Shown: piece after piece, positions 25,899 through 32,838 of the stretch
Position numbering within the stretch: the stretch's first letter is position 1
Layout: each line of letters starts with the position of its first letter
From: Micromonospora sp. HK10
GTDB taxonomy: Bacteria > Actinomycetota > Actinomycetes > Mycobacteriales > Micromonosporaceae
DNA length: 58,188 bases
Reading direction: 5' to 3'
NCBI RefSeq assembly: GCF_000982955.1
Contig: NZ_KQ058886.1
Coordinates: 1 to 58,188 of the forward strand
The notes under the pieces: generated by a model
The model's input: the letters and a program-made list of their open reading frames with translations, nothing else
Told to the model about the DNA's origin: nothing
Databases searched by the model: none
Made by a program: the position numbers and the translations under genes

Positions 25899-26336
25899 GT
25901 GAGCGCGACCGCTGGTCAGGCCGCCGACGGGGTACGCAGCCTGGCGGACCGGTTCGGGATCGAGCCGGGGATGGTCGTCATGGAGATGGGGTACGACGAC
26001 GACGTCGACCAGGATCTCCGGGACGCCCTGACCGACCGCTGTGGAGAGCTGGTCGACGAGGACACCGACGAGGTGGTCGACGCGGTTCTGGTGTGGTACC
26101 GCGACGGCGACGGTGACCTCTTCGAGCTCCTCGTCGACGCCCTCGGACCGCTCGCCGACGCCGGCGTGGTCTGGCTGCTCACGCCGAAGGCGGGCCGGGA
26201 CGGTCACGTCGAGCCGAGCGAGGTCGCGGAGAGCGCGCAGACCGCCGGCCTCCAGCAGACCTCCACCATCAACGCGGGCCGCGACTGGAGCGGCGCCCGT
26301 CTCGTGCTCCGGCGCGGGTCGAAGAGCAAGAAGTAG
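25899..26336 (+). CDS. DUF3052-family protein
   Basis: A 145-residue acidic protein of the actinobacterial DUF3052 family, with ADRFGIEPGMVVMEMGYDDD near the start, VWLLTPKAGRDGHVEPSEV in the second half and a short basic tail (RGSKSKK). The GTG at 25899 has a GAGGAGG ribosome site. The function is unknown. Across actinobacteria DUF3052 is typically next to an AhpE-like peroxiredoxin and near aceE, exactly the neighbourhood seen here. A link to pyruvate metabolism or redox stress is inference. Confidence 0.85.
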   Translation: MSATAGQAADGVRSLADRFGIEPGMVVMEMGYDDDVDQDLRDALTDRCGELVDEDTDEVVDAVLVWYRDGDGDLFELLVDALGPLADAGVVWLLTPKAGRDGHVEPSEVAESAQTAGLQQTSTINAGRDWSGARLVLRRGSKSKK

Positions 26337-26414
26337 CCGCCCGGGCGTACCCGGCGGCGGCACCGCCCGGGTGTGGCAGGCTGATCATCTCCAGACTCGA
26401 CCCGAGGAGTACGC

Positions 26415-26882
26415 ATGCCCATCGAGGTTGGCGCCGAGGCGCCGGACTTCGTGCTCAAGGACCAGAACAACCAGGAGGTCCGGCTCGCCGACTTCCGCGG
26501 CCGGCGGACCGTGCTGCTGGTGTTCTACCCGCTCGCCTTCACCGGCATCTGCCAGGGCGAGCTCTGCGAGGTGCGGGACAACCTCAACGAGTACGTCAAC
26601 GACGACGTCCAGGTGCTGACCGTCAGCGTCGACTCGGTCTACGCCCACAAGATCTGGGCCGACCGGGAGGGCTACCAGTTCCCGCTGCTCGCCGACTTCT
26701 GGCCGCACGGCACGGTGGCCCAGGCGTACGGGGTGTTCAACGACGTCGCCGGCATCGCCAACCGGGGCACCTTCGTCATCGACAAGGCCGGCGTGGTCCG
26801 CTTCGCCGAGATGAACCTGCCCGGCGAGCCCCGGGACCAGGAAGGGTGGCGCAAGGCGCTGGCCGAGGCCGTCGCCGCCTGA
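26415..26882 (+). CDS. ahpE: peroxiredoxin, AhpE type
   Basis: A 155-residue thiol peroxidase. The peroxidatic Cys is the first Cys in PLAFTGICQGELCEVRDN; AhpE shares this F-T-x-x-C context, and the second Cys four residues later is a possible resolving Cys. DFRGRRTVLLVFYP and the later NRGTFVIDKAGVVRFAE complete the thioredoxin fold. The ATG follows GAGGAG. It is cytoplasmic and reduces hydroperoxides, with mycothiol/mycoredoxin as likely reductant in this group (family knowledge). Probably transcribed with or just after DUF3052 (78-bp gap). Confidence 0.93.
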   Translation: MPIEVGAEAPDFVLKDQNNQEVRLADFRGRRTVLLVFYPLAFTGICQGELCEVRDNLNEYVNDDVQVLTVSVDSVYAHKIWADREGYQFPLLADFWPHGTVAQAYGVFNDVAGIANRGTFVIDKAGVVRFAEMNLPGEPRDQEGWRKALAEAVAA

Positions 26883-26964
26883 TCCCACCTCGGGCACGCC
26901 GTTCGACCGGGTCGGAGGCCGGCAGGTAAGCTTGCCAACCTCCGGCCCGCCGTACGGGCGTTCC

Positions 26965-27039
26965 GGGCGCGTAGCTCAGTGGGAGAGCACTCGCCTTACA
27001 AGCGAGGGGTCGCAGGTTCGAAACCTGCCGCGCCCACCA
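26965..27039 (+). tRNA. tRNA-Val (anticodon TAC), CCA encoded
   Basis: A complete cloverleaf: acceptor GGGCGCG (26965-26971) pairs with 27029-27035; D arm GCTC/GAGC; anticodon stem CTCGC/GCGAG with loop CTTACAA, anticodon TAC at 26997-26999; T arm GCAGG/CCTGC with loop TTCGAAA. The discriminator A (27036) is followed by genomic CCA. Confidence 0.97.
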
Positions 27040-27055
27040 CCAACCACCAGCGAAA

Positions 27056-27086
27056 ACCGCCCCGAGAAGTGCACTCCCGGGGCGGT
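27056..27086 (+). terminator. terminator downstream of tRNA-Val
   Basis: A 9-bp stem (27056-27064 with 27078-27086, arm ACCGCCCCG) closes a 13-nt loop 17 bases beyond the tRNA 3' end. There is no T-run, as is usual at this GC. Confidence 0.7.
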
Positions 27087-27174
27087 GACAGCAGGAGCGA
27101 TCACGAGAGCTGTCCGTCGAGATTCCGAGCGCCTGCCGCATGCATCGACGGCTCCATCGCGGCCCCCCGTTGCG

Positions 27175-27199
27175 GTCCGTCAAGCAGAGCTTGACGGAC
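27175..27199. repeat. perfect 11-bp inverted repeat in a non-coding stretch
   Basis: Arm GTCCGTCAAGC (27175-27185) pairs perfectly with 27189-27199 around AGA. It lies in the 157 bases between the tRNA terminator and the stop of the minus-strand GNAT gene and could end that gene's transcript, at 45-69 bases past its stop. The surrounding bases 27087-27243 hold no gene that I can support. Confidence 0.6.
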
Positions 27200-27243
27200 G
27201 ATGGTGGACTGTTCCGGCAGCTCGCCACGGTTGCCCGCCCAGC

Positions 27244-27762
27244 TCACCGAGGGCTGATCGGTCGGGCAGAGGTGGTCAGCAGGAGCCACGTGTCGGGCGG
27301 GAGATGCGGCTTGTCGGGCACCGCACGCCGTTCCTCGCGGTAGCCCGTCGGGCACACCTCGGCGGCGACCCGGCGCCAGAAGCGGGCGGCACCAGGGTTC
27401 TCCTCCTGGAAGGCCACCTCCCAGGCGCCCGTGTGTCTGGCGAAGAGCTCCCGGGCGGCGAACCGTCCGACGCCCGAGCGGCGTACGGCTCGGACGACGA
27501 AGAATTCGGAGATGTGCAGGGGCTGGATCGCCAAGCCGGACACAAACGCGAAGCCCACGGGTCTGGTGTCCTGGTGGAAGAGGTAGCCGGAACTGTCCGG
27601 GTCGTCGAGGTAGGTGGGCAACCTGCCCGGTGCGAATTGGCCCGTGTCGTCCGGCAGCATGCCACGGAACTCAGACAGGTCGTGCCGGTACAGCTGCCAG
27701 AGCCGTTCCACGAGCGGCAGGTCGTCGGGCTGGAACGGCCGAAGGGTGACGGGGTTCAGCAC
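27244..27762 (-). CDS. GNAT-family N-acetyltransferase
   Basis: A 172-residue acetyltransferase. The open region VLNPVTLRPFQPDDLPLVER is a typical first strand and helix, and the acetyl-CoA part is ISEFFVVRAVRRSGVGRFAARELF, containing the R/Q-x-x-G-x-G/A loop (RRSGVGR). The late AFQEENPGAARFWRRV matches the final GNAT strand and helix. I chose the GTG at 27762, where the protein-like sequence begins; the frame is open to 27852. Substrate unknown. It is the first gene after tRNA-Val, in a stretch of lower GC than the rest. Confidence 0.75.
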   Translation of the reverse strand: MLNPVTLRPFQPDDLPLVERLWQLYRHDLSEFRGMLPDDTGQFAPGRLPTYLDDPDSSGYLFHQDTRPVGFAFVSGLAIQPLHISEFFVVRAVRRSGVGRFAARELFARHTGAWEVAFQEENPGAARFWRRVAAEVCPTGYREERRAVPDKPHLPPDTWLLLTTSARPISPR

Positions 27763-27919
27763 GCCATCATGATGCCGGATCGCCAGCACGCAGCGGCCGA
27801 CGTGCAGCGTCCAGCTGCCGTTGGCCGATTCTCGGCCGCCGGCGCCCTCCAAGCGCTGCGGGGCGCCGGCCGGCGGGAAGTCAGTGGCCGGCGAGACGGC
27901 AGCCGGGGAGGATACGTCG

Positions 27920-28726
27920 ATGCCTCGATCGGCGCTGCTGGACCGCGTTCAGGACCTCTGGGGCAGCCTCGCCGGCGTGCCCGCCGGTTTCCCGGCGGAC
28001 GGCGTGCGGGTGGTTGTCGCTCCCGAGTCGCGGCTGTGCCCGCCGGGATGGGTCGGCATCGTGGTGGTGGGAGGCTCTGGCATCGCCACCGCGCCGGACG
28101 CTGCCACCGCCCGCTTCCTGCGCGGGTCGCTTGCCGGGGGGCCGCCCCGGGCGGCCGTCGAGCCTGAGCGGTGGAGCGGGCGGCCCGGCGTCGTGGACAT
28201 GCTCGGTCCCGCCTCGTTGGCGTATCTCGATGAGCGGGAGTTCCGGCCGGCGACGAGAGGTGCCGACGTGGCCCGGTTGCCGCCGGGCCACCCAGACCTT
28301 GATCGGACCGGGTGGTGCCGTCCTACACGCCGACCCTCACCGCGCTGCTTGGTCGCGGATGTCGCCGCGGACGACGTTGCGGAGAGCGGGATCGACGACA
28401 TCACATCGCCGGTGTTCGTCGTCCGGGACGGCGGGCAGGTGGCAGCGGCGGCGGGTTACCGCCAGTGGCCTGGCTCGGTCGCGCACCTCTGCGTGCTGAC
28501 CAGCACCCGTCTCCGAGGCCGTGGGTTGGCCCGTGAGGTGGCTTCCGCCGCGGTGGCGGATGCGCTTCAGAACCACCTACTGCCGCAGTGGCGGGCACGC
28601 CCGGAGCCGTCGCGACGGCTCGCCCGTCGGCTCGGCTTTCAGGAGTGCGGTGCCCAGTTGAGCCTCAGGATCGCGGCCCACCAAGGCGACCGCGACGCTG
28701 GGGTCACGTCCGGTGGCGCGCGGTAG
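27920..28726 (+). CDS. GNAT-fold acetyltransferase-like protein, possibly locally frameshifted
   Basis: A 268-residue protein with a GNAT domain in its C-terminal half: PVFVVRDGGQVAAAAGYRQW, then HLCVLTSTRLRGRGLAREVA with the R-x-x-G-x-G loop, and SRRLARRLGFQECGAQLSL at the end. The ATG at 27920 follows GGGGAGGA. Around 28305-28370 the reading (RTGWCRPTRRPSPRCLVADV) is Arg/Cys-rich and unlike a domain linker, while a neighbouring frame reads PTLTALLGR. This suggests two compensating indels or a diverged linker. The function of the N-terminal half is unknown. Confidence 0.6.
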   Translation: MPRSALLDRVQDLWGSLAGVPAGFPADGVRVVVAPESRLCPPGWVGIVVVGGSGIATAPDAATARFLRGSLAGGPPRAAVEPERWSGRPGVVDMLGPASLAYLDEREFRPATRGADVARLPPGHPDLDRTGWCRPTRRPSPRCLVADVAADDVAESGIDDITSPVFVVRDGGQVAAAAGYRQWPGSVAHLCVLTSTRLRGRGLAREVASAAVADALQNHLLPQWRARPEPSRRLARRLGFQECGAQLSLRIAAHQGDRDAGVTSGGAR

Positions 28727-28741
28727 CGCGTTGGGCCACGG

Positions 28742-28837
28742 TCACTGGTAGCGGCTGTATGCCGCATGAAGGCTGGCGCCGTCCAGGGCATCGAGAGCGA
28801 TCCGAACGGCCACGGCGGTCCAGCTGTTGCTCCGGTG
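28742..28837 (-). pseudogene. possible C-terminal remnant of a minus-strand gene
   Basis: In the 164-bp gap before the next gene, one minus-strand frame reads protein-like (WTAVAVRIALDALDG, then ASLHAAYSRYQ and a stop). It is too short to be a gene and has no credible start. It may be the end of a gene lost by deletion, or chance. The rest of 28727-28890 shows nothing else. Confidence 0.2.
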
Positions 28838-28890
28838 GGGAAGGATCGGCGCGTGTTTCGACGGCTGACCGGCGACCAGGCGAGGCGTGA

Positions 28891-29382
28891 ATGTCCCAGA
28901 TCTATGCGTCACTGTTCACTCTCGTTGGCACGCTCCTGGTGATCGGGGCGGGATTCTGGCAATGGCGTCGTACGCAGGCACGCGAGCGGTCCAAGGAGTA
29001 CCGGGCGAAGCGTATTGAATATCTCTCGAAGGTGTGGACGAAGCTGTCCGAGGTGGAGAGTGCCTTCCGTCAGGTTGCCAGGTTTGGTGAGGGTCCGGTT
29101 CCACTGGGCGTCATGGAGCGTCGAGAGGTGAACCTGCTTCTGATCGACGCCGCGCCCTTCCTGTTGAAGGACGAGCGGGAGTGGGCGCTGTCCATCGTCG
29201 AAGAGATCATCGAGATCTCGACCCTCATCCTGCACGCGAAGGTTGAGCCGGGCTGGTGGGTATCGTCGATCGCGGCACCTGAAGTGACTTCCACCAGCGC
29301 CAACGCCGCTCATCGGCTGCAATACTCCCGCGAAAAACTCGGCCAGCGCTATGCCGCCGTGACGCGTGGCGATCATGAGTAG
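28891..29382 (+). CDS. small single-span membrane protein, unknown function
   Basis: A 163-residue protein with one N-terminal helix (LFTLVGTLLVIGAGFWQW) followed by a charged, probably coiled region (RRTQARERSKEYRAKRIEYLSKVW) and a helical cytoplasmic domain. GC content is visibly lower than in its neighbours and third codon positions are less GC-biased, suggesting transfer from elsewhere. The layout (short membrane anchor plus helical domain) resembles small accessory proteins often found near defence or mobile genes, but there is no such partner here. No family recognised. Confidence 0.6.
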   Translation: MSQIYASLFTLVGTLLVIGAGFWQWRRTQARERSKEYRAKRIEYLSKVWTKLSEVESAFRQVARFGEGPVPLGVMERREVNLLLIDAAPFLLKDEREWALSIVEEIIEISTLILHAKVEPGWWVSSIAAPEVTSTSANAAHRLQYSREKLGQRYAAVTRGDHE

Positions 29383-29481
29383 GGTGCCAACGCTGACAGG
29401 TGGCCATCGTCAGGCTTCGCCGGTTGATCGTCGGGCACCTAGGATCGTGCCCACGAGCGGCCCCGAGATGAGGAGCGAGCC

Positions 29482-30366
29482 GTGCCGCGGTCACCGACGT
29501 TGCTGCTGGAGCGCCTGCACCACGCCGGGCTGACCGACGTCGACACGGTCGAGCCGGCGGCGGGCGGGTTGGCGGCGCTCGCGGGGATAGCCACCCGCCG
29601 GGACGCGCCGCCGGTGTTCGTCAAGGCGTTCGCCGAGGCGCCGGCCGACGACGTCTTCGTCGCGGAGGCCGAAGGGCTGGCCGCCCTGCGCGAGCTCGGC
29701 GGCCTGTCGACGCCCGAGGTGATCCTGGCCGACCGGGACCTGCTGGTGTTGTCGGTGCTGCGGCCCAGGCCGCCGAGGGAGACCTTCTGGGAGCAGTTCG
29801 CGCACGCGCTCGCCCGCCTGCACCTGGGCACCACCCAGCCACGCTTCGGTTGGCACCGGGACAACTGGCTGGGCCGTCGCCGGCAGGTCAACACCTGGCA
29901 CGACGACGGTTTCGCCTTCTTCGCGCAGCACCGGCTGCTGCGCTGGCTCGGGGAGCCCCGCGTCGAGGCGGCCCTCGACGCGGGCGACCGGGCGGCCCTG
30001 GAGCGGCTGTGCGACCGGCTGCCCGACCTGTTGCCCGACCGCCCGGCCTGCCTGACCCACGGCGACCTCTGGGCCCAGAACGTGCTGGCCACCCCGGACG
30101 GAGGGCCGGCGGTGATCGATCCGGCCGTGTCCTACACCTGGGCCGAGGTCGACCTCGCCCACCTGTGGACCACCGCGCCGCCGCCGGAGGCGCAGCGCTT
30201 CTTCGCGGTCTACGCCGAGCTGACCGGCCTCGACCGCGACTGGCCGGCCCGCATGCCGATCATCCAGCTGCGGCAGCACCTCGCCGTGCTGGCCCAGTTC
30301 GACGACGACTGGGGCGCGGCCGACCAGATCCGCGCCACCCTCGCCCCGTTCCGGCCGGGTACCTGA
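29482..30366 (+). CDS. fructosamine/ketosamine 3-kinase family protein
   Basis: A 294-residue kinase of the fructosamine-3-kinase family, which phosphorylates sugar adducts on amines so that they fall off (protein deglycation). The catalytic loop is LTHGDLWAQNVL, the metal-binding motif is VIDPAVSYTWAEVDLAHLW (DP in place of the DFG-like D), and FGWHRDNWLGRRRQVNTW is a ketosamine-kinase signature. The GTG at 29482 has GAGGAG upstream. Single gene; ordinary GC returns here after the lower-GC stretch. Confidence 0.88.
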   Translation: MPRSPTLLLERLHHAGLTDVDTVEPAAGGLAALAGIATRRDAPPVFVKAFAEAPADDVFVAEAEGLAALRELGGLSTPEVILADRDLLVLSVLRPRPPRETFWEQFAHALARLHLGTTQPRFGWHRDNWLGRRRQVNTWHDDGFAFFAQHRLLRWLGEPRVEAALDAGDRAALERLCDRLPDLLPDRPACLTHGDLWAQNVLATPDGGPAVIDPAVSYTWAEVDLAHLWTTAPPPEAQRFFAVYAELTGLDRDWPARMPIIQLRQHLAVLAQFDDDWGAADQIRATLAPFRPGT

Positions 30367-30468
30367 CGCCGCGCCGGGGTGGTGCGAGTCGCAGGGGAGG
30401 GCGGTCTGGTCGCCGGTCCCTGTCCCGACCCCACCCGGACGCGCCGCCCACGCCCCTCGACCACCCAG

Positions 30469-30507
30469 TAGACAGTGTCTACGGCGGGGTGGTAGACCTA
30501 ATATGTG
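30469..30507 (+). promoter_or_regulatory. operator and leaderless promoter of tetR-plsC pair
   Basis: TAGACAGTGTCTA (30469-30481) is a perfect 13-bp palindrome whose left part is also a good -35 (TAGACA). TAGACC at 30493-30498, 18 bases further, fits a -10. The start would then fall at or next to the GTG at 30505, giving a leaderless mRNA. A TetR dimer on the palindrome would block the -35. Confidence 0.6.
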
Positions 30508-31113
30508 TCGACCTCGGACGGCAACCTGCGCGCCCGCCTCGTGGCGGTCGGGGTCGACCTGCTGTCCCGGGAGGGCACCCGCGCGCTGTCCCTGCGCGAG
30601 ATCGCCCGCCAGGCAGGCGTCTCGCATGGTGCGCCACGTCGCCACTTCCCGACCCACCAGGCCCTGCTGGCCGCCATCGCGCGGGAGGGCTACCACCAGC
30701 TCGGCCAGCAGGTCGCCGAGTTCATCCGCACGGCACCGCCAGATCCGTACGCCCAACTCCTCGGACTGGGCCGGCTGTATCTCGACTTCGCCCGGACCAA
30801 CCGCGGCATGTTCGAGCTCATGTTCCGGCACGACCTGTTGCGGGGCAACGGAATCGGCCTGCGGGAGGCCAGCGGCGCCCTGTTCGGCGTACTGGTCGAC
30901 CTGGTCCTTGCGGCCAGAGCCGAGGCGGCCGACGCCCGCCCGGCATCCGTCACCGCCGGCGCGCTCTGGGCCAACCTGCACGGCATCGCCGAGCTGTGGC
31001 AGTGGGGCAGCCTGCAGACGACCGTGCGGACCGAGGACGTCGAAACGCTGCTGCGCGCCGCGCTGGACGCCCACCTCGGGCCGGCGAAGGCCACCCGCAC
31101 CCGAGCCACCTGA
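30505..31113 (+). CDS. TetR-family transcriptional regulator
   Basis: A 202-residue repressor. The N-terminal helix-turn-helix is LREIARQAGVSHGAPRRHFPTHQALLAAIA, and the C-terminal half is a helical ligand-binding domain. It starts with GTG at 30505 and has no ribosome site, which agrees with the leaderless promoter. A phosphate acyltransferase gene follows after 32 bp and is the likely co-regulated target. The ligand may be a lipid or drug; unknown. Confidence 0.92.
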   Translation: MSTSDGNLRARLVAVGVDLLSREGTRALSLREIARQAGVSHGAPRRHFPTHQALLAAIAREGYHQLGQQVAEFIRTAPPDPYAQLLGLGRLYLDFARTNRGMFELMFRHDLLRGNGIGLREASGALFGVLVDLVLAARAEAADARPASVTAGALWANLHGIAELWQWGSLQTTVRTEDVETLLRAALDAHLGPAKATRTRAT

Positions 31114-31145
31114 GGGTGGCCGGCACTGACCCCCCGGAGGACGAC

Positions 31146-31814
31146 GTGCTGCTCCAGACCACCATCCGGTCGCTGCTGGTCCCGGTGGCGCGACTGGCCT
31201 TCCGGCCGGTGATCGAAGGACGGGAGAACGTGCCCCGGCGGGGTCCGGTGATCCTGGCCGCCAACCACCTGTCCTTCATCGACAGCGTGGTGATCCCGCT
31301 GGCGGCGCCCCGGCCGGTCGCCTTTCTCGCCAAGGCCGAATACTTCCGCCAGCCCGGGCTCAAGGGCCGGCTGACCCGTACCTGCCTCACCGGTATCGAC
31401 GCCATCCCGGTGCAGCGGGGCGGTCACCGCACGGCCCAGGCGTCGCTGCACCTGGCGCTCGACGTGCTCGCCGACGGGCGGGCCTTCGGCATCCACCCCG
31501 AAGGCAGCCGGTCCCGCGACGGGCGGCTCTACCGGGGCCGTACCGGGGTCGCCTGGCTCGCGCTCGCCTCCGGCGCCCCGGTCGTGCCCGTCGCGGTCCT
31601 CGGCACCGACCGGGTCCAACCGGTCGGTGCCCGGCTGCCCCGGCTCGGGGGGATAACCGTGCGGTTCGGTACGCCGCTGCGCTTCGCCGCGCAGCCCGCC
31701 GGCAGTACCGGCCGGGCCCGGCGGGCCGTCACCGACGAGATCATGGCCGCGATCCAGCGGCTGTCGGGCCAGGAGCAGGCGCCGGGCTACAACGAACTGT
31801 CGACCGCCGCGTAG
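31146..31814 (+). CDS. 1-acyl-sn-glycerol-3-phosphate acyltransferase family (PlsC-like)
   Basis: A 222-residue membrane-associated acyltransferase. The catalytic NHLSFIDS (H-x4-D) and the glycerophosphate-binding HPEGSRSRDG are both present, and PVVPVAVLGTDRVQP is a third family motif. It transfers an acyl chain to lysophosphatidate or a related lysolipid at the inner membrane face. The GTG at 31146 follows GGAGGA. It is likely co-transcribed with the TetR gene, which suggests conditional lipid remodelling and not the housekeeping enzyme. Confidence 0.9.
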   Translation: MLLQTTIRSLLVPVARLAFRPVIEGRENVPRRGPVILAANHLSFIDSVVIPLAAPRPVAFLAKAEYFRQPGLKGRLTRTCLTGIDAIPVQRGGHRTAQASLHLALDVLADGRAFGIHPEGSRSRDGRLYRGRTGVAWLALASGAPVVPVAVLGTDRVQPVGARLPRLGGITVRFGTPLRFAAQPAGSTGRARRAVTDEIMAAIQRLSGQEQAPGYNELSTAA

Positions 31815-31829
31815 CCGGCGGCGAACGGA

Positions 31830-32498
31830 TCAGACGGCGTTGAGCAGGGCGTCGAGCGGCCGGGGCAGGGCGTCCCGGCGTACCGCCTCCTCGACGAGCA
31901 GGCGGGCGTAGCGCAGGTTGCGGCGGGAGCTGCTGCGCAGGAAGCGCCACAGCTGCGTCTGCGGCTCCTGGCCCCGCCAGGCCGGCTGGCTCTGGAACGA
32001 GCGGAACGACCGGAGGTCGCCCTGCGTTTCGAGGAGCGCCTCCACCCCGGCGGTGCCCAGGGCGCGGATCAGCTCGTCCTCCAGGTCCTTGACGCAGACG
32101 TGGAACCCGAGCCGCGCCATCTCGGCGCGGTTGCCCGGCGCGCCGACCCCGGCCGCCACCAGGGCACGCCGGAACACCTCCTCCTCCAGCAGGTCGCAGA
32201 GGCCGGCGAGGCGTACCCGGGTGTCCAGCGGGGCCAGCCTGGTCAGGAAGCGGCCGATGGCGTGCGCGCCGCCGATCGGCACGACGACGACCCGTTCGGC
32301 CGCCAGGTCGCGACCGCCGGCCAGGGCGGCCGATTCGACGGCGATCTGGTCGCTGATCCCCTCGACGAGCACCACGGCCGCGGCGGACTCGGCCTTCGCC
32401 AGCGCGGCGGCGGTCGCCCGGATCGACGCGGCGTTGCCGCCCAGCCGGCCGTCGGTCGTCTCGACGGTGAACGCGTCAGCTCGTCCGGTGGTGGCCAT
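31830..32498 (-). CDS. stand-alone TOPRIM-domain protein (OLD-like)
   Basis: A 222-residue protein with a TOPRIM fold: AAAVVLVEGISDQIAVESAAL carries the catalytic Glu, and VRLAGLCDLLEEEVFRRAL holds the acidic motif seen in OLD-family nucleases (usually D-x-D or similar, here CDLLEEE). The C-terminal part (RRNLRYARLLVEEAVRRD) is helical and basic. OLD proteins normally fuse an ATPase to TOPRIM; here no ATPase is attached or adjacent. It may process nucleic acids. Start ATG 32498 (32510 possible). It is convergent with plsC and divergent from the purine permease. Confidence 0.7.
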   Translation of the reverse strand: MATTGRADAFTVETTDGRLGGNAASIRATAAALAKAESAAAVVLVEGISDQIAVESAALAGGRDLAAERVVVVPIGGAHAIGRFLTRLAPLDTRVRLAGLCDLLEEEVFRRALVAAGVGAPGNRAEMARLGFHVCVKDLEDELIRALGTAGVEALLETQGDLRSFRSFQSQPAWRGQEPQTQLWRFLRSSSRRNLRYARLLVEEAVRRDALPRPLDALLNAV

Positions 32499-32659
32499 GG
32501 CAGCAATCATCGGCGACGCCCCGCCGGCCGGCCAGGGATTTGCCGCCGTCCAGCTGCCGACCGGGTCCGTCGTCGGCACCACGGTGCGTCCGCGGTGATG
32601 TTGACCACCCCGCGCCCGGCGTACGCGTAGGGGCAGGCCACCGGTGGTTACCCGACGGT

Positions 32660-32838
32660 TAGAGTGGGCGTCGCGAAGTCGCTCCCCGGACCCCGGGGTG
32701 CGGCTTCGTAGCGCTTCACGGGATCCGTGGAGCCCAGCCGTACCGACGTTCTCCGGGCCAACCGAATCGGGACGGCTGCACCCCCACCGCCTGGCCGGCA
32801 TGTCCGGCCGGCCAACCCGGAACGGAGTAAGCCACGCC
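32660..32838 (+). promoter_or_regulatory. structured 5' leader of purine permease gene, candidate riboregulator
   Basis: A -10-like TAGAGT at 32660-32665 predicts a start near 32672 and a leader of about 167 nt. The leader begins with a long hairpin (32674-32708): GCCCC-type arms CCCCGG/CCGGGG plus CGC/GCG and CGAAG/CTTCG with one mismatch and one wobble. Then come a 5-bp CACGG/CCGTG hairpin (32716-32728), a long-range AGCCGT/ACGGCT pairing (32736-32741 with 32772-32777), and GGCCGG/CCGGCC (32793-32798 with 32804-32809) shortly before the start. It matches no riboswitch class I can recall. Confidence 0.45.

Noticed and set aside
27087..27243. Possible transposase fragment on the minus strand
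   Set aside because: The short frame reading TIVRQALLDGPQRG has no motif of any transposase I can name.
28588..28890. 100-codon plus-strand open frame before the orphan membrane protein
   Set aside because: Overlaps the end of the GNAT-like gene, is Arg-rich, and has no ribosome site.
26965..29481. Integrative element at the tRNA-Val 3' end
   Set aside because: No integrase, no excision gene and no second copy of the tRNA 3' sequence seen in the window.
32601..32630. TTGACC with TACGCG as the purine permease promoter
   Set aside because: The 15-bp spacing is short and TACGCG is a poor -10; TAGAGT at 32660 is better placed, although still unproven.
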